Shown: piece by piece, positions 1-7,381 of the stretch
Position numbering within the stretch: the stretch's first letter is position 1
Layout of the letters: every line of letters starts with the position of its first letter
Origin: Bacteroidota bacterium
Lineage (GTDB): Bacteria; Bacteroidota; Bacteroidia; Cytophagales; Cyclobacteriaceae
Length of the DNA stretch: 40,743 bases
Assembly: GCA_023431285.1 (NCBI GenBank)
Contig: JAEYXN010000185.1
Coordinates: 1 to 40,743, forward strand
Direction of reading: 5' to 3'
Position numbers and translations under genes: made by a program
The notes under the pieces: model-generated
Databases searched by the model: none
Seen by the model: the letters and a program-made list of their open reading frames with translations, nothing else
What the model was told of the DNA's origin: nothing

Positions 1-131
1 TCATCTGACTCATACTTCTTGCGTATCATATTCCGGAACACGTCCTCCAGAATACGGATCATCGTCGGTCTGTCAATGTTCTTTTGCTTGGCGAAATCAG
101 CAAAGGACGAAATTAGTTCATGTGCATCCAT
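1..131 (-). CDS. nusA: Transcription termination/antitermination factor NusA, N-terminal fragment
   Basis: The gene runs off the left edge of the window, so only the first 43 codons are present. They begin MDAHELISSF and continue with a stretch rich in basic residues, as expected for the RNA-polymerase-binding N-terminal domain of NusA. The main support is context: the ATG at 131 lies 9 bases after the stop of rimP on the same strand, and rimP-nusA(-infB) is one of the most conserved bacterial gene orders. NusA binds RNA polymerase and modulates pausing, termination and antitermination. The fragment alone is too short for a domain-level call, so the name depends on gene order plus the plausible start. 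Confidence 0.8.
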   Translation of the reverse strand, partial: MDAHELISSFADFAKQKNIDRPTMIRILEDVFRNMIRKKYESD

Positions 132-140
132 GGTTTACGT

Positions 141-605
141 CTATTTAAAACTGACTAACACAAATGCTTTTTCGATTTGTGAAAAGTGTATGTTTAATGT
201 TGATGTTTCCTTCTTCTTGCCGGAACCCGATTCACTGATCAAAGTTATCGTTTCATCGTTTACGGATTCCAGTTTACCCTCTTCAATTTTGTCGGCCAGC
301 TTCACCTTCAATCTCCGGCCGATATTCTTGACATACTGCCTCTTTAATTTCAATGGCTGGTCAAGTCCCGGAGTGGAAACCTCCAGGGTGTACGGGTCAT
401 CAAATACATTCTGCTCATCGAGGTCGTTCGACAACTCCCGGCTGATCAAAGCACAGTCATCGATATTGACACCATTATCACCGTCGACGATAACCAATAG
501 TTTTTTGGGACCTTTCCTCGCCGATACAACGACATCGACAATGAACAACGATGGATCAGCAAGCCGCCGCTCCGCCATTGATTTTATTTGTTCTTCGAGG
601 TCCAT
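141..605 (-). CDS. rimP: Ribosome maturation factor RimP
   Basis: This 154-residue protein is the normal length for RimP, which helps assemble the 30S subunit. The N-terminal half carries the typical pattern of the family: a strand ending in ...VIVDGDNGVNIDDC followed by the helix ALISRELSNDLDE and the stretch DPYTLEVSTPGLDQPLK, which is the most conserved RimP signature. The C-terminal part (about residues 85-154) is the small SH3-like barrel domain. It is followed after 9 bases by nusA, so the two are very likely cotranscribed. A strong hairpin at 629-652 separates it from the nucleotide-sugar operon upstream, so rimP probably has its own promoter in the short interval 606-628 or depends on read-through; I could not identify a convincing promoter there. 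Confidence 0.95.
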   Translation of the reverse strand: MDLEEQIKSMAERRLADPSLFIVDVVVSARKGPKKLLVIVDGDNGVNIDDCALISRELSNDLDEQNVFDDPYTLEVSTPGLDQPLKLKRQYVKNIGRRLKVKLADKIEEGKLESVNDETITLISESGSGKKKETSTLNIHFSQIEKAFVLVSFK

Positions 606-628
606 TTAAAAAAACTATCTATAAACAA

Positions 629-652
629 AGAGGGGACCTGTCCGTCCCCTCT
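629..652 (-). terminator. Hairpin terminator after the nucleotide-sugar/HD operon
   Basis: A perfect 9-base-pair stem (AGAGGGGAC at 629-637 with GTCCCCTCT at 644-652) and 6-base loop lies downstream of the HD-domain gene and just upstream of rimP. On the minus strand it is followed by a T-rich stretch (TTGTTTAT, then a run of T residues further on), which fits an intrinsic terminator for the ugd-to-HD operon. The U tract is not uninterrupted, so partial read-through into rimP-nusA is possible. Confidence 0.7.
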
Positions 653-736
653 AAAATGTTAATTTCAGAAACTTGAGTGCAAAAGTAGTGGAAAAAATCT
701 TCCGGACAAAACGGGTAAACGTAATTCTCTGATTCG

Positions 737-1366
737 CTATTGAAGGGTTTGTAGCTCTCTTGCAATGTTATCCCTCGCAGGAATTTCCATTTGATCCCGA
801 AACGAACGGGTCTTATAAATGTGCAGCTTCGCAAGAAAATGTTGAAGTACTTTCCGACGACCCTCTCTATAAATCGGGCCTGCTACAGCCTCATACTCCC
901 GCCGGGTAGCTCTGGTATATTCGTCATATTGATTGGGATGCGCGGCAAGGATTGAAAGATCTGCATCCAGAAATGTGTTCGAAAGCACGTCCCCGGATTC
1001 GTCATGCTTTTTGGTGGCCAGAATGATCCGGATGACCCGACCTAGCTTATCCTCAGGAAAAGGGAATGTTTTCAGAACGCGCCGTGCGGCTTCGGCGCTT
1101 TTTTCTTCATTATCATTTCGGAGGGGATCATAAATCAGATCATGATAAAACGTCACCATGATTAGGATATCCCGATCAGCATCAGGAAGTGTTCCCAGGG
1201 GGAGATGCCTGATCACATTTTCAAGATGCCCGAGATTGTGGTAATGCCTTGATGACGCGGAGTACGAATGAACAATTTCATCCCAGGCGCTCCTGATAAT
1301 TTGCCTGTCGCCAGTATACCGCAGACTTGCTTCTTCAAAAAGACCCTCAAGAAACAAGGGATTCAC
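737..1366 (-). CDS. HD-domain metal-dependent phosphohydrolase (predicted)
   Basis: The 209-residue protein has the histidine/aspartate pattern of the HD superfamily: HYHNLGH around residues 42-48, then the FYHDLIYD motif around 73-80, and a later Asp (FLDADLSIL) that would complete the metal site. The length and order match a widespread family of uncharacterised predicted metal-dependent HD phosphohydrolases; the natural substrate is unknown to me. The start is a GTG at 1366, two bases after the TAG stop of rfbA, which strongly suggests translational coupling; an ATG two bases upstream is out of frame and followed at once by a stop. It is the last gene of the nucleotide-sugar operon and is followed by a hairpin terminator. 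Confidence 0.85.
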   Translation of the reverse strand: MNPLFLEGLFEEASLRYTGDRQIIRSAWDEIVHSYSASSRHYHNLGHLENVIRHLPLGTLPDADRDILIMVTFYHDLIYDPLRNDNEEKSAEAARRVLKTFPFPEDKLGRVIRIILATKKHDESGDVLSNTFLDADLSILAAHPNQYDEYTRATRREYEAVAGPIYREGRRKVLQHFLAKLHIYKTRSFRDQMEIPARDNIARELQTLQ

Positions 1367-1368
1367 AT

Positions 1369-2235
1369 CTATATGTACTCAGGAAGATTCTTCAGGTATG
1401 TTCCGTATCCACTTTTCTCCAACGGCCGAGCAATCTCAAATAGTTGTTCCTTCGTGATGAATCCTTTGCGATAAGCAACTTCTTCAATACATCCGATTTT
1501 TAATCCCTGCCGTTGCTCAATAGTCTGAACAAAATTCGAAGCCTGCATCAGAGAATCAAATGTTCCCGTGTCAAGCCAGGCTGTTCCGCGGCTCATTGGA
1601 GCAACTTTAAGATTTCCTCTGCGAAGGTATTCCAGATTCACGTCAGTAATCTCCAACTCACCACGCGGACTGGGCTTTAAAGCTTTAGCTATGCGCACCA
1701 CTTCGTTATCATAGAAGTAAAGCCCAGGCACGGCGTAATTTGATTTTGCCTTCTTAGGCTTTTCCTCAATTGAGATTACGCGCTTGTCCTTGTCAAACTC
1801 CACCACCCCATATCGCTCCGGATCCTGCACATGATAAGCAAACACAACACCGCCATCCGGATCTACATTGTCCTGAAGCAGCTTCTGCATTCCAGATCCA
1901 TAAAAAATATTGTCACCCAGGATTAGTGCTACCTTCTCTTTACCCACAAATTTTTCACCAATGATGAATGCCTGCGCGAGTCCTTCCGGGTTCGGCTGAA
2001 TTTCGTACGAGAATTCACATCCAATCCGTTTTCCGTCTCCAAGCAACTTCTGGAACATCGGCATGTCGTGAGGCGTGGTGATGATCAGGATCTCGCGTAT
2101 CCCCGCCATCATCAGAACCGACAGAGGATAGTAGATCATCGGCTTGTCATAAAGCGGCATCAGCTGCTTACTCACCGCCAGCGTAAGCGGATAGAGACGG
2201 GTGCCGGATCCTCCTGCGAGAATTATTCCTTTCAT
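1369..2235 (-). CDS. rfbA: Glucose-1-phosphate thymidylyltransferase
   Basis: This 288-residue enzyme couples dTTP to glucose-1-phosphate to give dTDP-glucose, the first step towards dTDP-rhamnose and other dTDP-6-deoxysugars. The N-terminus has the nucleotidyltransferase signature GGSGTRLYPLT, followed by KQLMPLYDKPMIYYPLS, then the Mg-binding/active-site stretch LGDNIFYGSG and the EITDVN and WLDTGT motifs. I start it at the ATG at 2235 because MKGIILAGG is the family N-terminus; a longer frame reaching 2310 would overlap rfbB and adds no conserved sequence. It follows rfbB after 8 bases and precedes the HD gene by 2 bases. rfbC and rfbD, needed to finish dTDP-rhamnose, are not in the window. 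Confidence 0.97.
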   Translation of the reverse strand: MKGIILAGGSGTRLYPLTLAVSKQLMPLYDKPMIYYPLSVLMMAGIREILIITTPHDMPMFQKLLGDGKRIGCEFSYEIQPNPEGLAQAFIIGEKFVGKEKVALILGDNIFYGSGMQKLLQDNVDPDGGVVFAYHVQDPERYGVVEFDKDKRVISIEEKPKKAKSNYAVPGLYFYDNEVVRIAKALKPSPRGELEITDVNLEYLRRGNLKVAPMSRGTAWLDTGTFDSLMQASNFVQTIEQRQGLKIGCIEEVAYRKGFITKEQLFEIARPLEKSGYGTYLKNLPEYI

Positions 2236-2243
2236 AATTTCGA

Positions 2244-3299
2244 CTATCTGCCTTGATACATGTTTTGGTAATACTGCAGGTATGCTCCCGAAGTGACATT
2301 CTGAAGCCATTCCTGATTGGTGAGGTACCAGTCTACAGTCTTCTCCAAGCCCTCTTCAAAGCTCACCTGAGGACGCCATCCGGTTTCTGCAATCAGCTTG
2401 GAGGCGTCAATGGCATAACGAAGATCATGACCTGGTCTGTCCTTTACGTAGGTAATAAGGCTCGCCGACGTTCCTTCCTCGCGGTTAAGTTTCTTGTCCA
2501 TAATATAACAGAGCAACTTCACCAGGTCGATGTTCTTCCACTCATTGTTCCCGCCAATGTTATAGATCTCACCAGGTTTGCCTTTGTGAAAAATCGCATC
2601 AATAGCCTTTGCGTGATCTTCAACATAAAGCCAGTCACGAATGTTCTCGCCCTTCCCATACACCGGCAGCGGTTTCATGTTGATGATGTTGTTTATCATC
2701 AGAGGAATCAGCTTCTCAGGAAAGTGGTAAGGGCCATAATTATTGCTGCAGCGACTAATGACAGTTGGAACGTGATAGCTGTTGTTGAACGCGCTCACAA
2801 AATGATCACTGCTTGCTTTCGACGCAGAGTAAGGTGAACGGGGATCGATGGGAGTGGACTCGGTAAAATACCCTCCATGTTCTGCCGATCCGTAAACTTC
2901 ATCTGTGGAAATATGATAGAACAGCTTGCCTTCCAATTGACCGTTCCATGCTGCCTGAGCTGCACGAAGCAGATTGAGCGTACCTATGATGTTTGTGTAC
3001 GCAAACTCCGAGGGATTGTGCAGCGAACGGTCAACATGTGACTCCGCTGCAAGATGAATAACTCCTTCAAAATTATACTTCTTGAAAAGGGCATAAACGA
3101 ACTCAACATCCAGTATGTCTCCTTTTTCAAAGACGTAATTCTTCATCCCCTCCACATCTTTGAGGTTTTCAAGGTTGCCGGCATACGTGAGTTTATCAAG
3201 ATTTACAACACGATAGTCTTGATACTTTGTCACGAACAGACGTATCACATGGGACCCGATGAAGCCGGCTCCTCCGGTGATCAGTATAGTTTTCTGCAT
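2244..3299 (-). CDS. rfbB: dTDP-glucose 4,6-dehydratase
   Basis: The 351-residue protein is an extended short-chain dehydrogenase that converts dTDP-glucose to dTDP-4-keto-6-deoxyglucose using a bound NAD. The Rossmann motif GGAGFIGSH is at residues 9-17. The catalytic elements are all visible: STDEVYG (Thr132-Asp133-Glu134) and YSASK (Tyr157 and Lys161). The substrate-binding region NNYGPYHFPEKLIPL and the later RDWLYVEDH segment are also standard for RfbB. It follows uxs after 9 bases and lies just ahead of rfbA, so the two steps that make dTDP-4-keto-6-deoxyglucose are adjacent, in reverse order of reaction. Confidence 0.97.
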   Translation of the reverse strand: MQKTILITGGAGFIGSHVIRLFVTKYQDYRVVNLDKLTYAGNLENLKDVEGMKNYVFEKGDILDVEFVYALFKKYNFEGVIHLAAESHVDRSLHNPSEFAYTNIIGTLNLLRAAQAAWNGQLEGKLFYHISTDEVYGSAEHGGYFTESTPIDPRSPYSASKASSDHFVSAFNNSYHVPTVISRCSNNYGPYHFPEKLIPLMINNIINMKPLPVYGKGENIRDWLYVEDHAKAIDAIFHKGKPGEIYNIGGNNEWKNIDLVKLLCYIMDKKLNREEGTSASLITYVKDRPGHDLRYAIDASKLIAETGWRPQVSFEEGLEKTVDWYLTNQEWLQNVTSGAYLQYYQNMYQGR

Positions 3300-3308
3300 T
3301 TTTTCTAT

Positions 3309-4298
3309 TTAACGGATGAATCGCTCGAAATTCTTGTGATCCCTTTGGTACAAGTCCTCTTTAGGAAGCGATTTAAAGTATTCATACGTGATTTTCAACC
3401 CTTCGGCCCGCGAGACTTTCGCTTCCCATCCAAGGAGTGCCTTCGCCCGGGTGATATCAGGCTGTCGCTGCTTGGGATCGTCCTGAGGCAAAGGAAGTCG
3501 AACGATCTTTTGTGTAGTGCCCGTCAGTTTCAGTATTTCCTCAGCAAAATCGCTGATTGTAATTTCATCGTCATTGCCAATGTTCACCGGGTAAGCATAG
3601 TCAGACATCAACAGGCGGAAGATTCCCTCTACCTGATCATCGACATAACAGAATGACCGCGTTTGCGAGCCGTCTCCAAAAATGGTCAGGTCTTCACCGC
3701 GCAGTGCCTGCCCGATGAATGCAGGGAGAACACGTCCATCATTAAGACGCATGCGAGGACCATAGGTGTTGAATATCCTCACAATGCGTGTATCCACCCC
3801 GTGGTAAGTATGATACGCCATGGTCAGCGCCTCCTGAAACCGCTTAGCTTCGTCATAGACGCCGCGCGGACCAATAGGGTTTACGTTGCCATAGTAATCT
3901 TCATTCTGAGGATGCACCAATGGATCTCCATATACTTCAGAGGTCGATGCCACGAGGATCCTGGCTTTCTTTGCTCTTGCCAGACCCAGCAAATTGTGCG
4001 TCCCCAGCGAGCCTACCTTCAATGTTTGAATCGGAATCTTCAGATAATCAATAGGGCTTGCCGGGGACGCAAAATGAAGAATGTACTTAAGCTCTCCGGG
4101 CACGAACACAAAGTTTGTGATGTCATGCTCGAAGTATTCAAAGTCAGGGTTCTTAAAAAGATGCTCGATGTTTCGGAGGTCGCCGGTGATGAGGTTATCC
4201 ATGCAAAGAACCTTGAATCCCTCCGCCAGAAAACGATCTGCAAGATGGGATCCAAGAAAGCCTGCGCCTCCTGTAATCAAGACTCTTTCCTTAGCCAT
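3309..4298 (-). CDS. uxs: UDP-glucuronate decarboxylase (UDP-xylose synthase)
   Basis: This 329-residue extended short-chain dehydrogenase most resembles UDP-glucuronate decarboxylases, which turn UDP-glucuronate into UDP-xylose with transient NAD reduction. The glycine motif GGAGFLGSH is at residues 10-18; the stretch HFASPASPIDY, the STSEVYGDP segment, and RGVYDEAKR (Tyr148, Lys152) are the hallmark sequence of UXS and distinguish it from dTDP- or GDP-sugar dehydratases. Its start overlaps the stop of ugd by 8 bases, so the two are translationally coupled and their reactions are consecutive (UDP-glucose to UDP-glucuronate to UDP-xylose). The product could be used in capsule, exopolysaccharide or protein glycans. 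Confidence 0.93.
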   Translation of the reverse strand: MAKERVLITGGAGFLGSHLADRFLAEGFKVLCMDNLITGDLRNIEHLFKNPDFEYFEHDITNFVFVPGELKYILHFASPASPIDYLKIPIQTLKVGSLGTHNLLGLARAKKARILVASTSEVYGDPLVHPQNEDYYGNVNPIGPRGVYDEAKRFQEALTMAYHTYHGVDTRIVRIFNTYGPRMRLNDGRVLPAFIGQALRGEDLTIFGDGSQTRSFCYVDDQVEGIFRLLMSDYAYPVNIGNDDEITISDFAEEILKLTGTTQKIVRLPLPQDDPKQRQPDITRAKALLGWEAKVSRAEGLKITYEYFKSLPKEDLYQRDHKNFERFIR

Positions 4299-5604
4299 TT
4301 ACGTTCTCCCTTCCAATGCTATAATATGCGTAACCCATTTCTTTCATAAGGCCAAGCTCGTAGAGGTTACGTCCGTCGAAAATAACTTTTCCTTTGAGTA
4401 TCGAGGAAAGTCTTTCGAAGTCCGGCGTTCTGAACTCTGGCCACTCCGTTGCAATAAAGATCGCATCTGCGCCTTCTGCTGCTTCGTAAGGAGTTTCGCA
4501 ATACTGGATTTTATCTCCTACGATTTTCTTCACATTCTCCATTGCTTCCGGATCGTGTGCTTTGATTTTCACTCCTTCTGCAAGAAGAACGTCAATGTTA
4601 TACAATGCTGGCGCTTCGCGAATGTCATCCGTGTGAGGTTTAAACGAAAGCCCCCACATCGCGATTGTTTTTCCTTTAAGGTTTCCTTTGAAATATTCCT
4701 TTACGCGCGGAATGAGCTTCGTTTTCTGATCTTCATTCACCTCCATCACCGCTTTCAAAATCTTGAAATCATATTTCGCATCAGCAGAAGATTTTGCAAG
4801 AGCCTGAACATCTTTTGGAAAGCAGCTTCCACCGTATCCGATACCAGGAAAAAGGAATCTTTTTCCGATCCGGCTGTCTGTACCTACCCCTTTACGAACT
4901 GAGTCAACGTCTGCGCCGAGAAGTTCGCAGAGGTTAGCAATCTCATTCATGAACGTGATCTTCGTGGCGAGGAATGAGTTCGCAGCATATTTCGTCAGCT
5001 CTGCAGAACGCTCATCCATAAACACCAGTGGATTTCCCTGACGTACAAAAGGAGCGTAAAGACTCTCCATTACTTTGCGCGCTTTCGCGGATGTAGTACC
5101 GATAACAACGCGCTCAGGTTTCATGAAATCCTCTACCGCCACACCTTCTCTGAGAAACTCTGGGTTAGAAACGACGTCGAACTCAGCGGCCGCTTTTGCA
5201 GCGATGCGTTCACGCACCTTATCAGCCGTTCCAACAGGCACGGTACTCTTGTCAACGACTACTGTATACTCCGAAAGAAGTGGACCAAGGTCGTCTGCAA
5301 CCTTCAGGATGTACTTCAGGTCAGCTGAACCGTCCTCACCGGGAGGTGTAGGCAGGGCAAGGAAGATGATTTTAGCATCCTTAATGCCTTCCTTAAGGTC
5401 GGTTGTGAAAAGTAATCTGCCCTGTTTGATGTTGCGCTCAAAAAGCTGCTCAAGCCCGGGTTCGTAAATCGTTACTTTACCCCCCTGGAGCTTTTTCACT
5501 TTCTCTTTGTCGATATCAATACAGGTAACGGTGTTTCCGGTCTCAGCAAAGCATGTTCCGGTTACAAGACCTACGTAACCAGTGCCAACTACAGCGATTT
5601 TCAT
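4291..5604 (-). CDS. ugd: UDP-glucose 6-dehydrogenase
   Basis: This 437-residue enzyme oxidises UDP-glucose to UDP-glucuronate with two NAD. The N-terminal Rossmann motif is GTGYVGLVTG (residues 7-16), VDKSTVPVGT is at 118-126, and the catalytic cysteine is Cys261 in GGSCFPKDV, with Lys205 and Asn209 in the conserved central helix. Length is normal for the family. It is the first gene of the minus-strand nucleotide-sugar operon and overlaps the next gene, uxs, by 8 bases. The 180-base gap upstream is shared with a divergent acyl-CoA dehydrogenase; a possible minus-strand box close to TAnnTTTG (TATTTTCG) lies at 5650-5657, about 45 bases ahead of the start. Confidence 0.97.
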   Translation of the reverse strand: MKIAVVGTGYVGLVTGTCFAETGNTVTCIDIDKEKVKKLQGGKVTIYEPGLEQLFERNIKQGRLLFTTDLKEGIKDAKIIFLALPTPPGEDGSADLKYILKVADDLGPLLSEYTVVVDKSTVPVGTADKVRERIAAKAAAEFDVVSNPEFLREGVAVEDFMKPERVVIGTTSAKARKVMESLYAPFVRQGNPLVFMDERSAELTKYAANSFLATKITFMNEIANLCELLGADVDSVRKGVGTDSRIGKRFLFPGIGYGGSCFPKDVQALAKSSADAKYDFKILKAVMEVNEDQKTKLIPRVKEYFKGNLKGKTIAMWGLSFKPHTDDIREAPALYNIDVLLAEGVKIKAHDPEAMENVKKIVGDKIQYCETPYEAAEGADAIFIATEWPEFRTPDFERLSSILKGKVIFDGRNLYELGLMKEMGYAYYSIGRENVNG

Positions 5605-5710
5605 ATCAGAATTAAATGGTTAATTGAATACGGATGGTTTTTGACGATGCGAAAATAAGGTTTTTGCCAGGATGGGTGCAGTACGTTTCTGCTAATTCAT
5701 AATCTTTTCA

Positions 5711-5754
5711 GAGAAAACCAACTAACATTCGTTGGTGATATCGTTTTCTTTCTC
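5711..5754. promoter_or_regulatory. Inverted repeat resembling a TetR-type operator upstream of the acyl-CoA dehydrogenase gene
   Basis: ACCAAC (5717-5722) and GTTGGT (5731-5736) form a 6-base perfect inverted repeat with an 8-base spacer, embedded in a looser outer repeat (GAGAAAAC at 5711-5718 against GTTTTC...TCTC at 5743-5754). The core CTAAC-N3-CGTTGG looks like the pseudo-palindromes bound by TetR-family repressors of acyl-CoA metabolism. It sits about 50 bases before the start codon. It could instead simply fold in the 5' leader of the mRNA. No regulator gene is visible nearby. Confidence 0.4.
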
Positions 5755-5784
5755 GTACTTCGTCCTCCACAATAAAAAGGACCT

Positions 5785-6954
5785 ATGGATGTAGTGATGA
5801 AAAATCCGGATAGCATAAGTTTCGACGAGACAGAAAACCAACTGATGATCGCTGAGATGATCAGAAATTTTAGTGCCAGGGAGATCAAACCATATATGAT
5901 GGACTGGGACGAAGCACAGCATTTTCCCGTCGAACTATTCAGGAAAATGGGAGAACTCGGCCTTATGGGCGTACTCGTTCCTGAAGAGTATGGCGGCGCC
6001 GGATTCGGGTACCTTGAGTACATCACCGCCATCCTTGAAATAGCAAAAATCGATGGCTCCATCGGCTTATCGATGGCCGCACATAATTCTTTGTGCACTA
6101 ATCATATTCTTCAATTCGGAAGCGAAGAACAAAAGCAGAAATACCTTCCCAAACTTGCCACTGGTGAGTGGATCGGCGCCTGGGGACTCACCGAACCAAA
6201 TACTGGTTCCGACGCTGGCAATATGCGTACCGTTGCGGTCAGGGAGGGAGATTACTATGTCATTAACGGCGCGAAGAATTTCATCACCCACGGCAAATCA
6301 GGAAATGTCGCCGTTGTCATTGTGAGGACTGGCGCGCCTGGCGATTCACACGGCATGACCGCTTTCCTGATTGAGAAGGGAACACCTGGGTTCACGTCCG
6401 GCAAAAAAGAAAACAAGCTTGGTATGCGGGCCTCTGAAACAGCCGAACTCGTCTTCTCGGATTGCCGTGTTCACAAATCACAGGTGATCGGAAATGAAGG
6501 CGATGGCTTCATCCAATCGATGAAGATCCTCGACGGCGGGCGCATCTCTATTGCAGCATTGAGCCTCGGAATCGCCACCGGAGCATTTGAATGCGCTTTA
6601 CAATACTCTAAAGAACGCCATCAGTTCAATCAGCCGATCTCCAAATTCCAGGGAATCGCCTTTAAACTGGCGGATATGGCCACTAAGATTGAGGCAGCGC
6701 GCCTTCTGACGTTTCGCGCAGGGGATTTAAAGAACCAGGGTCAGGATGTCAACCGCGAGTCCGCCATGGCCAAACTTTATGCGTCCGAGGTAGCGGTTGA
6801 AGCTGCTAATGAGGCTGTGCAAATCTTTGGTGGCTATGGCTATACGAAGGATTTCCCGGCTGAAAAGTATTATCGCGACGCCAAATTGTGCACTATCGGC
6901 GAAGGGACTTCCGAAATTCAAAAGCTGGTCATTTCCCGGGCGCTTTTGAAATAA
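5785..6954 (+). CDS. Acyl-CoA dehydrogenase
   Basis: This 389-residue flavoenzyme should catalyse the first oxidation of fatty acid beta-oxidation, introducing the 2,3-double bond into an acyl-CoA. It has the standard short/medium-chain layout: alpha domain with PEEYGGAGFGY and HNSLCTNHI, the FAD-contacting WGLTEPNTGSDAGNM, the beta domain with GVKNFITH-like sequence (NGAKNFITHG), and the C-terminal helical domain with KERHQFNQPI. The catalytic base is Glu373 in GEGTSEIQ, the position used in short- and medium-chain enzymes. The ATG at 5785 gives DVVMKNPDS; a second in-frame ATG at 5797 is an equally possible start. The gene stands alone, divergent from ugd, with an inverted repeat upstream. 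Confidence 0.95.
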   Translation: MDVVMKNPDSISFDETENQLMIAEMIRNFSAREIKPYMMDWDEAQHFPVELFRKMGELGLMGVLVPEEYGGAGFGYLEYITAILEIAKIDGSIGLSMAAHNSLCTNHILQFGSEEQKQKYLPKLATGEWIGAWGLTEPNTGSDAGNMRTVAVREGDYYVINGAKNFITHGKSGNVAVVIVRTGAPGDSHGMTAFLIEKGTPGFTSGKKENKLGMRASETAELVFSDCRVHKSQVIGNEGDGFIQSMKILDGGRISIAALSLGIATGAFECALQYSKERHQFNQPISKFQGIAFKLADMATKIEAARLLTFRAGDLKNQGQDVNRESAMAKLYASEVAVEAANEAVQIFGGYGYTKDFPAEKYYRDAKLCTIGEGTSEIQKLVISRALLK

Positions 6955-6983
6955 TGGTTAAGTTGGATTTTCCAGCCTCGCTG

Positions 6984-7015
6984 TTGCATTTCTAATTAGA
7001 ACGTTACTATATTTG
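6984..7015 (+). promoter_or_regulatory. Bacteroidota-type promoter of rpsU
   Basis: TTG at 6984-6986 and TATATTTG at 7008-7015 are separated by 21 bases, a close match to the TTTG/TAnnTTTG promoter pattern of this phylum. Transcription would begin near 7020, leaving a leader of about 13 bases before the rpsU ATG at 7034. A perfect 12-base palindrome (TTCTAATTAGAA, 6990-7001) lies between the two elements. Confidence 0.75.
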
Positions 7016-7033
7016 CAGCCCTAATAAAGAATT

Positions 7034-7231
7034 ATGTTGATAGTAAACGTAAAAGAGAACGAATCAATCGACAAGGCGCTGAAACGCTTTAAGAAAAAGT
7101 TTGAAAAAACTGGTGTGTTGAAGGAATTGCGTGCCCGCACGTCTTTTGAGAAACCATCTGTAAGACGCAGAAATCAAATCATCCGCGCCGCTTACAGAGA
7201 GCAGCAAAGAAACGAAAGCAGCAACAGCTAA
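7034..7231 (+). CDS. rpsU: 30S ribosomal protein bS21
   Basis: The 65-residue basic protein begins MLIVNVKENESIDKALKRFK and ends in a lysine/arginine-rich helix (KPSVRRRNQIIRAAYREQQR), the typical pattern of bS21, a small-subunit protein that helps initiation at the anti-Shine-Dalgarno region. It has its own promoter at 6984-7015 and is followed by a hairpin terminator at 7301-7339, so it is probably a single-gene unit with little read-through. Its place just upstream of a Xer-type recombinase and hpf is a familiar arrangement in Bacteroidota. Confidence 0.97.
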   Translation: MLIVNVKENESIDKALKRFKKKFEKTGVLKELRARTSFEKPSVRRRNQIIRAAYREQQRNESSNS

Positions 7232-7300
7232 GATTTTCTAATAGGATATGGAGGCGGCCAGCGTAAGAGCTGTCCACAATTTGTCTTCATTTTATCCACA

Positions 7301-7339
7301 AATCCCCTTAGGTTCTTTACTTAAGGGGATTATTTTTTT
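7301..7339 (+). terminator. Intrinsic terminator after rpsU
   Basis: AATCCCCTTA (7301-7310) pairs perfectly with TAAGGGGATT (7322-7331) across an 11-base loop, and is followed by ATTTTTTT (7332-7339). This is a textbook rho-independent terminator on the plus strand, between rpsU and the recombinase gene. Confidence 0.9.
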
Positions 7340-7381
7340 AGATTGCTTTAACCACACACTGGCGGAATTTGTGCTGAAGCA

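Noticed and set aside
3663..4349. Long antisense open frame (228 codons) opposite uxs
   Set aside because: It is the complementary strand of a well-conserved enzyme and has no signature of its own; low stop density there follows from the codon composition of uxs.
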